Below are positions 1 through 8,615 of a stretch of 61,763 nucleotides of DNA, in pieces; positions within the stretch are counted from its first letter, which is position 1; every line of letters starts with the position of its first letter. The DNA is from Spirosoma fluviale. Its GTDB lineage: Bacteria; Bacteroidota; Bacteroidia; Cytophagales; Flexibacteraceae. Under the pieces are notes generated by a model. It did no database searches. It had not been told where the DNA came from and was given only the letters and a program-made list of their open reading frames with translations. The DNA lies in NCBI GenBank assembly GCA_945883425.1, contig CAMCXM010000004.1, positions 1-61,763 of the forward strand. Reading direction: 5' to 3'. Made by a program: the position numbers and the translations under genes.

Positions 1-47
1 ACTTTGGTGGAAACTTTCTTCCCCCCCCCGGTGTCTATATCTGCCAT
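1..47 (-). CDS. Second ExbD/TolR paralog, N-terminal fragment
   Basis: Only the first 15 codons lie in the window; the gene runs off the left edge. The visible peptide starts MADIDTGGGKK, the opening common in the second ExbD copy of Bacteroidota exbB-exbD-exbD operons, just before the membrane helix. The three glycines are encoded by a run of nine G (nine C on the plus strand). The ATG lies 32 bases after the stop of the full-length ExbD at 80-679, on the same strand, so it should be the third gene of that operon. The identification rests on a short N-terminus plus context. Confidence 0.6.
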   Translation of the reverse strand, partial: MADIDTGGGKKVSTK

Positions 48-79
48 TTTCTTTTACGTTTTAGAGGTTGTAGACACAA

Positions 80-679
80 TTAAAGGGTCTTAGGTACTGC
101 CTTCAGATCCGTGATAAGATTAAACTTGTTGATGTTCTGATCCTGCAATGTTTTGATCACCTGACCAACTACCCGGTAACTGGAATTGACATCACCTTTG
201 ATCGTAATCCGAAGTTTCGGATTCGCATATCGGGCATACGCAATCCAGTCGGTCAGCTCGTTGTTTACAGAATCACATGGAATTCCGGGCTGCTGGATTT
301 TGGACTTGTCCTTTGTGGCCAGCAACTGCCGCATATTCCCAACAGGAACCCCGAATGAGCTCAGCAATGAAAACTGCTTGATCTCCTCGGGTGTAAAACC
401 TACTTTATATTTTCCTGCGACAAACTCCAGCATTTTCTCCCGGTCAAACTGTCCATCAATACCAAAGTATATCTTGTCCTGACGGTCAATGGAAATGGTC
501 ATGATGTTGGCATCCGGAAGCTTTATGTCAGAGATGGAGGCCGGAGTGTCTACCACCACCGGATCATCGGGCTTGAACTTTGCAGTTAAGATAAAGAAGG
601 TCAGGAGTAGGAACGCCATATCACACATGGCCGTCATGTCCAGTGATACGCTTTTCCGTGGGATTTTTACTTTCGACAT
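80..679 (-). CDS. exbD: Biopolymer transport protein ExbD/TolR family
   Basis: A 199-residue ExbD-like protein. A short basic cytoplasmic N-terminus precedes one transmembrane helix (about residues 17-33) containing the conserved Asp of the MCDMAFLLLTFF motif, the proton-conducting residue of this family. The rest is a periplasmic domain ending in the usual beta-strand/helix fold (LRITIKGDVNSSYRVV). It is longer than E. coli ExbD (about 140 residues) because of an insertion around residues 85-140, as often seen in Bacteroidota. With the ExbB-like protein upstream (711-1529) it should form the inner-membrane motor that energises TonB-dependent outer-membrane transport. Confidence 0.9.
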   Translation of the reverse strand: MSKVKIPRKSVSLDMTAMCDMAFLLLTFFILTAKFKPDDPVVVDTPASISDIKLPDANIMTISIDRQDKIYFGIDGQFDREKMLEFVAGKYKVGFTPEEIKQFSLLSSFGVPVGNMRQLLATKDKSKIQQPGIPCDSVNNELTDWIAYARYANPKLRITIKGDVNSSYRVVGQVIKTLQDQNINKFNLITDLKAVPKTL

Positions 680-710
680 CGTAATTTCTTCTCCTGATCG
701 TTACGAGTGA

Positions 711-1529
711 TTATTTGGTTTTAGAACCAAATGTCTGAATGATGCTGAATCCAACCTCATCGATGCTGTAGGTCAGATTGTCAATTCTACTGGTGAAGAT
801 GTTGTAGAAAATGATCGCGAAAGCCGAAGAACCGATACCAAGGGCGGTATTGATCAAGGCTTCAGAGATACCGGTAGAAAGGGCAGATGAATCCGGAGCA
901 CCAGCCTGAGCAAGGGCGGCGAACGCACGAATCATACCCAATACAGTACCAAGAAGACCAACCAGTGTAGAAACAGAGGCAAGCGTTGCAAGTATGGTCA
1001 GGTTTTTCTCGAGCATTGGAAGTTCGAGAGACGTAGAATCTTCCAGTTCTTTCTGGATAGAAAGGATTTTCTGATCCTTCGCCATGTTGGTTTCAGTCAA
1101 CATCTCTTTGTACTTGTGAAGAACCGCCTGGATAACGTTACCTACAGATCCTTTCTGTTTACCGCACTCAGCGATGGCACCGTCTACGTTATCAGCACTC
1201 AAAAGTGATTTCACTTTACGAACAAATTCATCAACAGAACCGGTTCCGGAAGCTTTTCCAATTGTGAGCAGACGCTCGATGGAGAAAGTGATTACCATTA
1301 AGAAAAACGACATCAGGAATGGTACGATGACCCCTCCTTTGTAAACGGTTCCAAGCCATTTACCGATACCCTCCTCGATCGGGTGATTCGCCAGGTCGCC
1401 TCCCTGAAAGTTGCCTGGATTTCCTAAAACAAATAAATAAAACACCCATGCGAAAATGAAGATGATCAGCATCGTGATGCTGGCGAAGAATGATTTGGCC
1501 TTGTTGGCCTGCGGTTGCTGATTAGCCAT
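711..1529 (-). CDS. exbB: MotA/TolQ/ExbB proton channel family protein
   Basis: A 272-residue inner-membrane protein. Hydrophobic segments lie near residues 15-35 and 68-88, and two long helices near 175-200 and 220-245 contain the family signature (LATLASVSTLVGLLGTVLGM and the following small-residue helix). It forms the pentameric channel around the ExbD helix and couples the proton motive force to TonB. It is the first gene of a minus-strand operon with exbD 31 bases downstream and a second exbD at the window edge. ExbB is favoured over TolQ or MotA because two ExbD genes follow; sequence alone does not separate them firmly. Confidence 0.9.
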   Translation of the reverse strand: MANQQPQANKAKSFFASITMLIIFIFAWVFYLFVLGNPGNFQGGDLANHPIEEGIGKWLGTVYKGGVIVPFLMSFFLMVITFSIERLLTIGKASGTGSVDEFVRKVKSLLSADNVDGAIAECGKQKGSVGNVIQAVLHKYKEMLTETNMAKDQKILSIQKELEDSTSLELPMLEKNLTILATLASVSTLVGLLGTVLGMIRAFAALAQAGAPDSSALSTGISEALINTALGIGSSAFAIIFYNIFTSRIDNLTYSIDEVGFSIIQTFGSKTK

Positions 1530-2061
1530 TGATTTTTCTGTTTGAAATACTTGACTTATTTGTAATTGAAGATAGAATGCACAATTAAATTTTGCGGTCG
1601 CAAGTATATTAAATAATTGCGTTGGTCTGGAACGGAATTACACCAAAAAAATTTTACCGGCTCTGAACCGACGGAAAACCGAAGTGAAACGTAATTGCTC
1701 TTTTCCAGCAAACGAGACAATTCCATTCCCCAAAAGGTTTACATAAAATTAGAAAATAGTTTTAAAAGCCTGTTTTGCAACACATTAAATATTCATTCAT
1801 CACCAAACCAGAAAAGCTCTTTTTTCAAATGATGGGAAAAAACAATGTTCACTGGAAAATTCGGGGCTAAAAATAATTTTCCACATCCCGGAAAGAACAT
1901 GCAAAAATTAATCTGCTGGTAACCAGAAAAGGAAAAGCAAACAAGTTCGAAAGGCAGGTTGCCGAATCGAATGGAAGCCGTATTTTTGGCCTCTTTTTAA
2001 ACTGGGTATTTTCTGTTCCGGCAAAATCAAATTCACCGGTGAAAGAAATACACATCATAGC
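1530..2061. other. Divergent intergenic region between exbB and smc
   Basis: These 532 bases hold no credible gene. The smc-side promoter is listed separately (1958-1988). On the minus strand TATACTTG at 1608-1601 is a one-mismatch version of the Bacteroidota -7 element and could start exbB transcription, but it lacks a clear upstream TTTG. The remainder is AT-rich with no strong hairpin or repeat. Confidence 0.6.
1958..1988 (+). promoter_or_regulatory. Bacteroidota-type promoter of smc
   Basis: GTTG at 1958-1961 is followed by 19 bases and then TATTTTTG at 1981-1988, a match to the Bacteroidota sigma-ABfr consensus (TTTG, 19 or so, TAnnTTTG) with one mismatch in the upstream element. Transcription would begin near 1995, giving smc a leader of roughly 65 bases. 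Confidence 0.55.
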
Positions 2062-5000
2062 ATGCAACTAAGTAAACTGGAAATCAAAGGCTTCAAAAGC
2101 TTTGGTGATAAGATTACCATTCATTTTGATAAAGGTGTGACCGGCATTGTCGGTCCGAATGGTTGCGGAAAATCCAATGTTGTCGACGCCATCCGCTGGG
2201 TTTTGGGTGAACAGAAAACCCGGAACCTCCGCTCCGACAAAATGGAAAACCTCATTTTCAACGGCACCCGGACGCGAAAACCGTTGCAAATGGCAGAAGT
2301 GAGCCTCACATTTCTGAACACGAAAAACATTCTCCCAACCGATTATACATCGGTTACCATCTCCCGCCGCTACTACCGGGATGGCGACAGCGAATATCTT
2401 CTCAATGGCGTTACCTGCCGCCTCAAAGACATCACAAGCCTTTTCCTGGATACCGGTATCGGACCCGATAGTTATGCCATCATTGAATTAAAAATGGTGG
2501 ACGATATTTTGTCGGACAGGGAAAACAGTCGTCGTGCCTTGCTCGAAGAGGCCGCCGGTATTTCGAAATTTAAGATCCGGAAGAAGGAAACCTTCCGGAA
2601 ACTGGAGGATACAGAAGGCGATCTGACCCGTCTGGAAGATGTGCTGTTCGAAATACGGAAGAACATGAAAGCCCTTGAAAAACAGGCACGGCAGGCAGAA
2701 GAATATTACCAGATTAAGGAAAACTACCGACAGGCGGCCATTGAACATGGTCGCTTCAGTATGGCTTCGAAAGCCGAGGTACTCAATGATCTGAAAAAAA
2801 GGATAGGGGAGAGCCAGAATCTTCGTTCCGAATTTTCGGCTAAGATTGCCACACAGGAATCAGAACTGGAGAAGATCAAGTCCGATTTATTGCAGGAAGA
2901 AAAGACGCTTTCATCCAGACAAAAGACACTGAATGAGTACGTATCCAAAATACGGGAGATTGAAAGTCAGAAAAAGATCCGGGAAGACCGCCACAGTTTT
3001 TATACAGAACGGTTAGGAAAGCTCCACGGGGAAATCAGCCAGATTGGAGATCAAAAGAATTCAGTTGAAAAGACGCTTTCTCAAGCTCAAAAAACAAAAG
3101 AATCGGAAGAACAGAAACAGTCAGAAATAAAGCTGGATCTGGAAGAGGCCCAGGAAATTCTGGCTTCCGCCAAAGAGGATTCAGAGCGTATGAGGGCTCA
3201 GTTGGATGTGGCGAAAGAACTGCTTCAGCAAAAGCAACAGGAACTATACCAGACAGAAAAAACACTGGAGTTTTCCGAAACGCAACGAGCCGATCTGGAA
3301 AACGAATTGAAAAAAGCACTCGTCGCAACAGAAGATCAAACGGTTTTCCTCGAAAACTTCGAAAAGAAACTGGCAGCCATTTCCATCACAGCAACGGAAA
3401 AGTCTGCGCAAATTCTGGATCTGGAAAAAAAAGAAATTAAACTGAATCTTTCCATTGAAGCAAACATTACAGATGGAGAGAATATAAAAACACAACTGGC
3501 GGATTACTACAGAAAACTTGATGCCAAGCAAAATGAATTCAACCTGATTAAAGCCATGGTTGAAAATCTGGAAGGATTTCCGGAGGCGGTTAAGTTTTTG
3601 AGGAAAAATAAATCATGGAGTAAGAAAGCTCCACTCGTTACAGACATAATCAACATTGATGAAAAGTATAAAATGGCACTGGAATCTGTGCTTGAGCCAT
3701 TTTTGAATCATTATGTTGTCCAGTCTGAAACAGAGGCATATCTGGCAATGAAGCTTTTGTCGGAAAACCATAAAGGGAAAAGCAGTTTTCTTATTCTGGA
3801 CAGGCTTCAGGCATATCAATCGAAAGAACCAGAGGAACTGGAGGATGCTTTGCCTGCCATTTCATTGGTTGAATACGATCCTGTTTATGAAAAGCTGGTT
3901 TCATACCTGTTAGACGATATTTATATCACAAACAAAACGATTCCATTCACTGCAGCTGCATCAACAGAAACGCCGGTTCTGTTTGGTGAATTGTCGTGGG
4001 ATTGGTCGCAACACACAGTGGTTTCCATATCGGGAGCCATGACAAAACGAAGGTTCAGTCTTTCGGGTGGATCAACTTCTGTTTTGGAAGGAAATAAAAT
4101 CGGAAAAGCTCTTCAGTTGAAAAAGCTGGAAACCGAAATTTCCGACCTTAACATACTGATTCACAACGAGAAAATCAATCTCGAGCAAAATCAGGAGACG
4201 GTCGTTCAGCTGCGTCAAAGCACCGGAAAAAGTCTGATCGACCATCTTCAGAAAGAAGTGAACCAGCTCCGTCAGGAAGAAGCAGCATTGGTAGCACGGA
4301 AAGAACAATCGCTTGAATTGTTAAATAGTTCCGCTGCCAGAAAGGACGACATCGCACGGAAAATTGCGCAACTGTCTGAGGTTTTTGAAACACAAACTCC
4401 CGTCCTTGAAAAAATCAGGCTCCACGTGGAACAGTTGAATCTGGAGATTGAACAAAACCAAATAGCCTGGAAGAAAAAATCAGAAGAAACGACGATGGCT
4501 TCTGGCAAGTTCAATCAGTTGAACATTCTGGCGATTCAACTGCAAAACAGTTTAATCTCTACGCAGAAAGAAATCGATTTCAGAACAAATGAAATCAACC
4601 AACTGGAGAGCCGCCTGGAACAAGCAAAACAGGAAAAAGAAACCGTTACAAAAGAGTTGAGCCAACTTTCGGTAGGAGACGAGTCCGCCAATCTAGAACT
4701 CCCTGGCCTGTATGAAGAAAAGAAACTCATAGAGGACGGCCTCAATGAAGCGGAGAGAACCTATTTCGAGGCCAGAGGGGGCATCGAAAGCCGGGAAAAA
4801 GAAATTCGGGAATACAGTCGAAAACGGGAACAAATTGCTGTGCTCATCAGCGAATGCCAGGAAGCACTGAATTCGGGACAAGCACAAATGATCGCGATTC
4901 AGGAAAGACTGAATATCGAATTTGAGACCATGATCAGTTGGGAGGAAGGATTACCAGAACCCAATGCAAAAGAGGAAGAAACCTGGAGACAAAAAGCGCA

Positions 5001-5631
5001 ATCGGTTCGCAATCAGCTTGACCGAATGGGACCCATCAATCTGATGGCCAGAGAAGCCTATCAGGAAATAAAGGAACGGCACGATTTTATAGAGGCACAA
5101 AAGAAAGATCTTCTGGAGGCAAAAGAATCGCTTGCCAAAACAATAACAGAGATTGAAACAGTAGCCAGAGAACACTTCAGTCAAACCTTTCAGAAGGTTC
5201 AGGAGAATTTCAAACTGGTGTTCCGATCTTTGTTTACAGAAGAAGACACCTGTGAATTGGTCTTGCACGATCCATCCCAACCGTTGGAAAGTGCCATCGA
5301 CATCATGGCACGACCGAAAGGAAAGCGACCATTGACAATCAACCAGCTATCGGGAGGAGAAAAGACATTGACCGCGATATCTCTTCTGTTTGCCATTTAT
5401 CTGATTAAGCCGGCACCTTTCTGTATTTTCGATGAAGCCGATGCACCGCTGGACGATACCAACATTGACAAATTCAATAAAATCATCCGGAAATTTTCGG
5501 ATGAAAGCCAATTCATTATCGTGACCCACAACAAACGAACGATGGCCAGCACAGATGTTATTTATGGTGTAACCATGCCTGAACAAGGTGTAAGCCGGGT
5601 AATTCCGGTTGATCTAAGAGAATTGGCATGA
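2062..5631 (+). CDS. smc: Chromosome segregation protein SMC
   Basis: A full-length 1189-residue SMC ATPase. The N-terminal head has Walker A GPNGCGKSN at residues 31-39. Two long coiled coils (about 170-500 and 665-1010) flank a hinge at about 510-650. The C-terminal head has the ABC signature LSGGEKT and the Walker B stretch FCIFDEADAPLDD. SMC is loaded at parS by ParB and compacts and segregates newly replicated origins. Its neighbours fit this: a parS-like site lies 47 bases after its stop and a candidate oriC about 6 kb further on. The ATG has no obvious Shine-Dalgarno site, usual in this phylum. scpA and scpB are not in the window. Confidence 0.97.
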   Translation: MQLSKLEIKGFKSFGDKITIHFDKGVTGIVGPNGCGKSNVVDAIRWVLGEQKTRNLRSDKMENLIFNGTRTRKPLQMAEVSLTFLNTKNILPTDYTSVTISRRYYRDGDSEYLLNGVTCRLKDITSLFLDTGIGPDSYAIIELKMVDDILSDRENSRRALLEEAAGISKFKIRKKETFRKLEDTEGDLTRLEDVLFEIRKNMKALEKQARQAEEYYQIKENYRQAAIEHGRFSMASKAEVLNDLKKRIGESQNLRSEFSAKIATQESELEKIKSDLLQEEKTLSSRQKTLNEYVSKIREIESQKKIREDRHSFYTERLGKLHGEISQIGDQKNSVEKTLSQAQKTKESEEQKQSEIKLDLEEAQEILASAKEDSERMRAQLDVAKELLQQKQQELYQTEKTLEFSETQRADLENELKKALVATEDQTVFLENFEKKLAAISITATEKSAQILDLEKKEIKLNLSIEANITDGENIKTQLADYYRKLDAKQNEFNLIKAMVENLEGFPEAVKFLRKNKSWSKKAPLVTDIINIDEKYKMALESVLEPFLNHYVVQSETEAYLAMKLLSENHKGKSSFLILDRLQAYQSKEPEELEDALPAISLVEYDPVYEKLVSYLLDDIYITNKTIPFTAAASTETPVLFGELSWDWSQHTVVSISGAMTKRRFSLSGGSTSVLEGNKIGKALQLKKLETEISDLNILIHNEKINLEQNQETVVQLRQSTGKSLIDHLQKEVNQLRQEEAALVARKEQSLELLNSSAARKDDIARKIAQLSEVFETQTPVLEKIRLHVEQLNLEIEQNQIAWKKKSEETTMASGKFNQLNILAIQLQNSLISTQKEIDFRTNEINQLESRLEQAKQEKETVTKELSQLSVGDESANLELPGLYEEKKLIEDGLNEAERTYFEARGGIESREKEIREYSRKREQIAVLISECQEALNSGQAQMIAIQERLNIEFETMISWEEGLPEPNAKEEETWRQKAQSVRNQLDRMGPINLMAREAYQEIKERHDFIEAQKKDLLEAKESLAKTITEIETVAREHFSQTFQKVQENFKLVFRSLFTEEDTCELVLHDPSQPLESAIDIMARPKGKRPLTINQLSGGEKTLTAISLLFAIYLIKPAPFCIFDEADAPLDDTNIDKFNKIIRKFSDESQFIIVTHNKRTMASTDVIYGVTMPEQGVSRVIPVDLRELA
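4418..4433. promoter_or_regulatory. Possible second parS-like site inside smc
   Basis: GGCTCCACGTGGAACA lies within the smc coding sequence. It keeps the CACGTG core and the AACA arm, with three mismatches to the bacterial parS consensus TGTTnCACGTGAAACA. It could be a weaker ParB site, or chance given that it sits in coding sequence. Confidence 0.3.
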
Positions 5632-5677
5632 TAAATCAGAACAAATTTAAACGAAACTCAATTTCTATTTGAACGTG

Positions 5678-5693
5678 TGTTCCACGTGAAACT
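5678..5693. promoter_or_regulatory. parS centromere-like site
   Basis: TGTTCCACGTGAAACT matches the widely conserved ParB-binding consensus TGTTnCACGTGAAACA at every fixed position except the last base. It lies in the 74-base gap between smc and mnmG. parS sites cluster near oriC in most bacteria, and mnmG (gidA) is a classic origin-proximal gene. This is a sequence match; ParB binding is inferred. Confidence 0.8.
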
Positions 5694-5705
5694 AAAAGTA
5701 AAAAC

Positions 5706-7577
5706 ATGTTTTCAACATACGATGTATTGGTAGCAGGGGCAGGGCATGCCGGATGTGAAGCAGCAGCAGCAGCAGCCAACATGGGATCAAAAGTTCTTTT
5801 GGTTACCATGAACATGACAACCATCGGACAGATGAGTTGCAATCCTGCCATGGGCGGTGTGGCCAAAGGTCAGATTGTTCGGGAGGTAGATGCACTTGGT
5901 GGTCTGTCAGGAATCATATCCGATAAAACAACCATCCAGTTTCGGATGCTAAATCGCTCCAAAGGTCCTGCCATGTGGAGCCCAAGAGCACAAAACGACC
6001 GATGGCGATTTGCTGAAGAATGGCGACTCCATCTGGAAGCCATTCCAAATGTGGATTTCCTGCAGGACACCGTCGTCAGCCTTATCGTGAAAGACGACCG
6101 TGTGATTGGCGTAAAAACACAACTGGGATACGAAATCCATGCAAAATCGGTTGTTCTGACAAACGGGACATTCCTGAATGGACTCATTCATATTGGAGAA
6201 AAGCAACTAAGCGGAGGACGGATCTCCGAGTCATCCGCAACGGGAATCACTGCCCAGCTCGTCGAACTTGGATTCAATACAGGAAGAATGAAGACTGGAA
6301 CTCCACCCAGAATAGACGGACGGAGTCTCGACTATTCCAAAATGGATGAACAACCGGGAGACGAGAATCCTTCCAAGTTCTCATTTTCGGACGAAACAAA
6401 AGCCGTTGAAAACCAGAGAAGTTGCTGGATTACCTATACCAACGACAAAGTCCATTCCGTTCTGGAAAAAGGATTCAGCCAGAGTCCGATGTTTACAGGA
6501 CGGATACAGGGACTTGGTCCACGATACTGTCCATCCATCGAAGATAAAATCACACGATTCGCAGATAAGGACCGGCATCAGATTTTCATTGAACCAGAAG
6601 GCTGGAACACCGTTGAAATTTATGTGAATGGCTTTTCGACGTCACTTCCATATGAGGTGCAGATGGAAGCCATGAAGCATATACCGGGTTTGGAAAACGC
6701 CAAAATATTCCGGCCGGGTTATGCCATTGAATACGATTATTTCCCACCCACTCAGTTGAAGCCAACGCTGGAAACTTATCTGGTTGAAAATCTGTATTTC
6801 GCCGGACAGATCAACGGAACAACCGGTTATGAAGAAGCCGCTTGTCAGGGACTGATGGCGGGTATCAATGCTCACCTGAAAGTGAAAGAGGAAAATCCTT
6901 TTGTGTTGAGCCGTTCCGAGGCTTACATCGGTGTTCTCATTGATGACCTCATCACAAAAGGAACCGAAGAACCATACCGCATGTTTACTTCCAGAGCAGA
7001 ATTCAGAACACTGCTGAGGCAAAACAATGCCGATGTGCGACTTACCGAAAAAGGAAGAAACATCGGTCTGGCCAGTGAACAACGTATGTCACGACTCCGT
7101 GAAAAATTGGAGAAAACGGCACAAACCTTGGAGCTCTGGAAAACACTGAAACTACCATTGGATGTGATCAATCCACTGCTTGAATCGAAAGGGACGCCAC
7201 TTTTAGTTGAGAAAGCCAGCATCGAAAACCTTCTGAAAAGACCACAGCTTGAAATCGCGGATTTTGAACCATTCTTTGACAAAATCAATCCGTACAATGC
7301 CGATGCTGAAATTTTGGAGGAGGCAGAGATCCAGATAAAATACAAACCTTATATCGAGAAAGAAAGTCAGATCGCCATTAAAGTGACCAACAGTGAAAAC
7401 AAATCACTTCGGAAAGACATAGATTTTAAATCGATCAAAACACTCTCCAACGAAGCCCGGGAAAAACTGACCCGGTTAAAACCAAAGACATTGGGAGAAG
7501 CCCGAAGAATAAGTGGCATCTCTCAATCTGATTTATCCATTTTACTTCTTTACGCTGTAACATCTGATGAAAACTGA
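5706..7577 (+). CDS. mnmG: tRNA uridine-5-carboxymethylaminomethyl(34) synthesis enzyme MnmG
   Basis: A 623-residue FAD protein of normal MnmG (GidA) length. The dinucleotide-binding motif GAGHAG is at residues 11-16, the GRMKTGTPPRIDGRS segment follows in the first third, and the PMFTGRIQGLGPRYCPSIEDK block and a C-terminal helical domain are all present. With MnmE it installs the cmnm5 modification on U34 of tRNAs reading NNA/NNG codons, using FAD, NADH, glycine and methylenetetrahydrofolate. Its last 11 bases overlap the next gene, implying co-transcription. A parS site sits just upstream, in keeping with its usual position near the origin. Confidence 0.97.
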   Translation: MFSTYDVLVAGAGHAGCEAAAAAANMGSKVLLVTMNMTTIGQMSCNPAMGGVAKGQIVREVDALGGLSGIISDKTTIQFRMLNRSKGPAMWSPRAQNDRWRFAEEWRLHLEAIPNVDFLQDTVVSLIVKDDRVIGVKTQLGYEIHAKSVVLTNGTFLNGLIHIGEKQLSGGRISESSATGITAQLVELGFNTGRMKTGTPPRIDGRSLDYSKMDEQPGDENPSKFSFSDETKAVENQRSCWITYTNDKVHSVLEKGFSQSPMFTGRIQGLGPRYCPSIEDKITRFADKDRHQIFIEPEGWNTVEIYVNGFSTSLPYEVQMEAMKHIPGLENAKIFRPGYAIEYDYFPPTQLKPTLETYLVENLYFAGQINGTTGYEEAACQGLMAGINAHLKVKEENPFVLSRSEAYIGVLIDDLITKGTEEPYRMFTSRAEFRTLLRQNNADVRLTEKGRNIGLASEQRMSRLREKLEKTAQTLELWKTLKLPLDVINPLLESKGTPLLVEKASIENLLKRPQLEIADFEPFFDKINPYNADAEILEEAEIQIKYKPYIEKESQIAIKVTNSENKSLRKDIDFKSIKTLSNEAREKLTRLKPKTLGEARRISGISQSDLSILLLYAVTSDEN

Positions 7578-8454
7578 AATTCTTGAATCCTGTCCATCCT
7601 GCGGTTCAGCCAACATACAACACCTGGTCAATGTACCAGATCACTATTACAGCAAAGAAGTTTTTCCCGTTTTTGAATGCAAGGATTGTACATTACGATT
7701 CACACAAAACCGACCCACACAAAGTGAAATCGGACGGTATTATGATTCGGAAAACTATGCCAGTCACGACTCCAAGAAGAAAGCCAGTCTTTTCCTGAAA
7801 GTCTATCAGGAGGCCAGAGACTGGATGCTGGGCCAAAAATTCAACCTGGTCCGCCAGTTTAAACCAGAGTGGAAAAAGGTGCTGGATTACGGAACCGGAG
7901 AAGGATTCTTTACCGAGTATCTGCTGAAACAAGGAAAAGAAGCAACCGGAATCGAACCATCGGAGGTGGCCCGCCAGAATTTTAAGGACAGAACAGGTAG
8001 GGAACTGTATGCGGACATTTCTCTGCTCCCAAACAATTCCACCTTTCATGTAATCACCCTCTGGCATGTATTGGAACATATCCACACCCTGCGGCAAACG
8101 ATGCAGGAACTCGTCAACCGCATTGACAGCAAGGGCATTATGGTGATTGCCGTACCCAACCAAAAATCCAGCGATGCAAAATCATTTGGAACCGAATGGG
8201 CAGCCTGGGATGTTCCCCGCCATTTATACCACTGGGATGAGCAATCGCTTGGACATTTTATGAAGAGTCTGGGGATGACACGCATTTATACGTCCCAACT
8301 ACCTCTGGATCCATTGTATATCGGAATGATCTCTGCTAAGTACCAGGGGAAAAGCTCCATTGGAGGAATCTTCACAGGGATTCAATCCTATTTGCATGGA
8401 CGACAAAATCCATCTGAAGGCTCAACGCTTCTCACGGTATGGATGAAAAACTAA
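7567..8454 (+). CDS. Class I SAM-dependent methyltransferase with N-terminal zinc-finger-like motif
   Basis: A 295-residue protein. Four cysteines as CxxC pairs (residues 9/12 and 38/41) form a probable zinc ribbon. The methyltransferase domain follows, with SAM motif I around residues 105-114 (VLDYGTGEGF) and the late motif WHVLEHI, as in the Methyltransf_23/UbiG-like group. The substrate cannot be read from the sequence. The start overlaps the end of mnmG by 11 bases and the end overlaps the next small gene by 16, so this is a tightly coupled operon. It could modify a lipid, a sugar or tRNA. Confidence 0.85.
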   Translation: MKTEILESCPSCGSANIQHLVNVPDHYYSKEVFPVFECKDCTLRFTQNRPTQSEIGRYYDSENYASHDSKKKASLFLKVYQEARDWMLGQKFNLVRQFKPEWKKVLDYGTGEGFFTEYLLKQGKEATGIEPSEVARQNFKDRTGRELYADISLLPNNSTFHVITLWHVLEHIHTLRQTMQELVNRIDSKGIMVIAVPNQKSSDAKSFGTEWAAWDVPRHLYHWDEQSLGHFMKSLGMTRIYTSQLPLDPLYIGMISAKYQGKSSIGGIFTGIQSYLHGRQNPSEGSTLLTVWMKN

Positions 8455-8615
8455 AACAGGATTCCAACCGGGTCTGGACAGAACTTGATTCCACACAAAC
8501 CAATACCAAAGCCTCATCAACGAAAACATCCGGAACCGATTGGATAAAAGGAACCGGTATTGTTCTTGGAGTCACTCTTATTCTGTTCGTTTTATTCAAC
8601 CTTCGAAGCAAATGA
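8439..8615 (+). CDS. Small single-pass membrane protein, 58 residues
   Basis: A short ORF from the ATG at 8439 to the TGA at 8613-8615. The first 34 residues are polar and Ser/Thr/Lys-rich; residues 36-55 form one hydrophobic helix (GIVLGVTLILFVLFNL) ending in a short basic tail. It overlaps the methyltransferase end by 16 bases, and its stop overlaps the start of the following lipoprotein (ATGATGA), the layout of a translationally coupled operon gene. I do not recognise a family. Length, topology and coupling support it being real; homologs would settle it. Confidence 0.55.
   Translation: MDEKLKQDSNRVWTELDSTQTNTKASSTKTSGTDWIKGTGIVLGVTLILFVLFNLRSK

Noticed and set aside
21-29. Nine-base homopolymer as a possible phase-variation tract
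   Set aside because: It encodes the three-glycine stretch expected in this ExbD paralog and is in frame; a single run near the edge is not evidence of phase variation.
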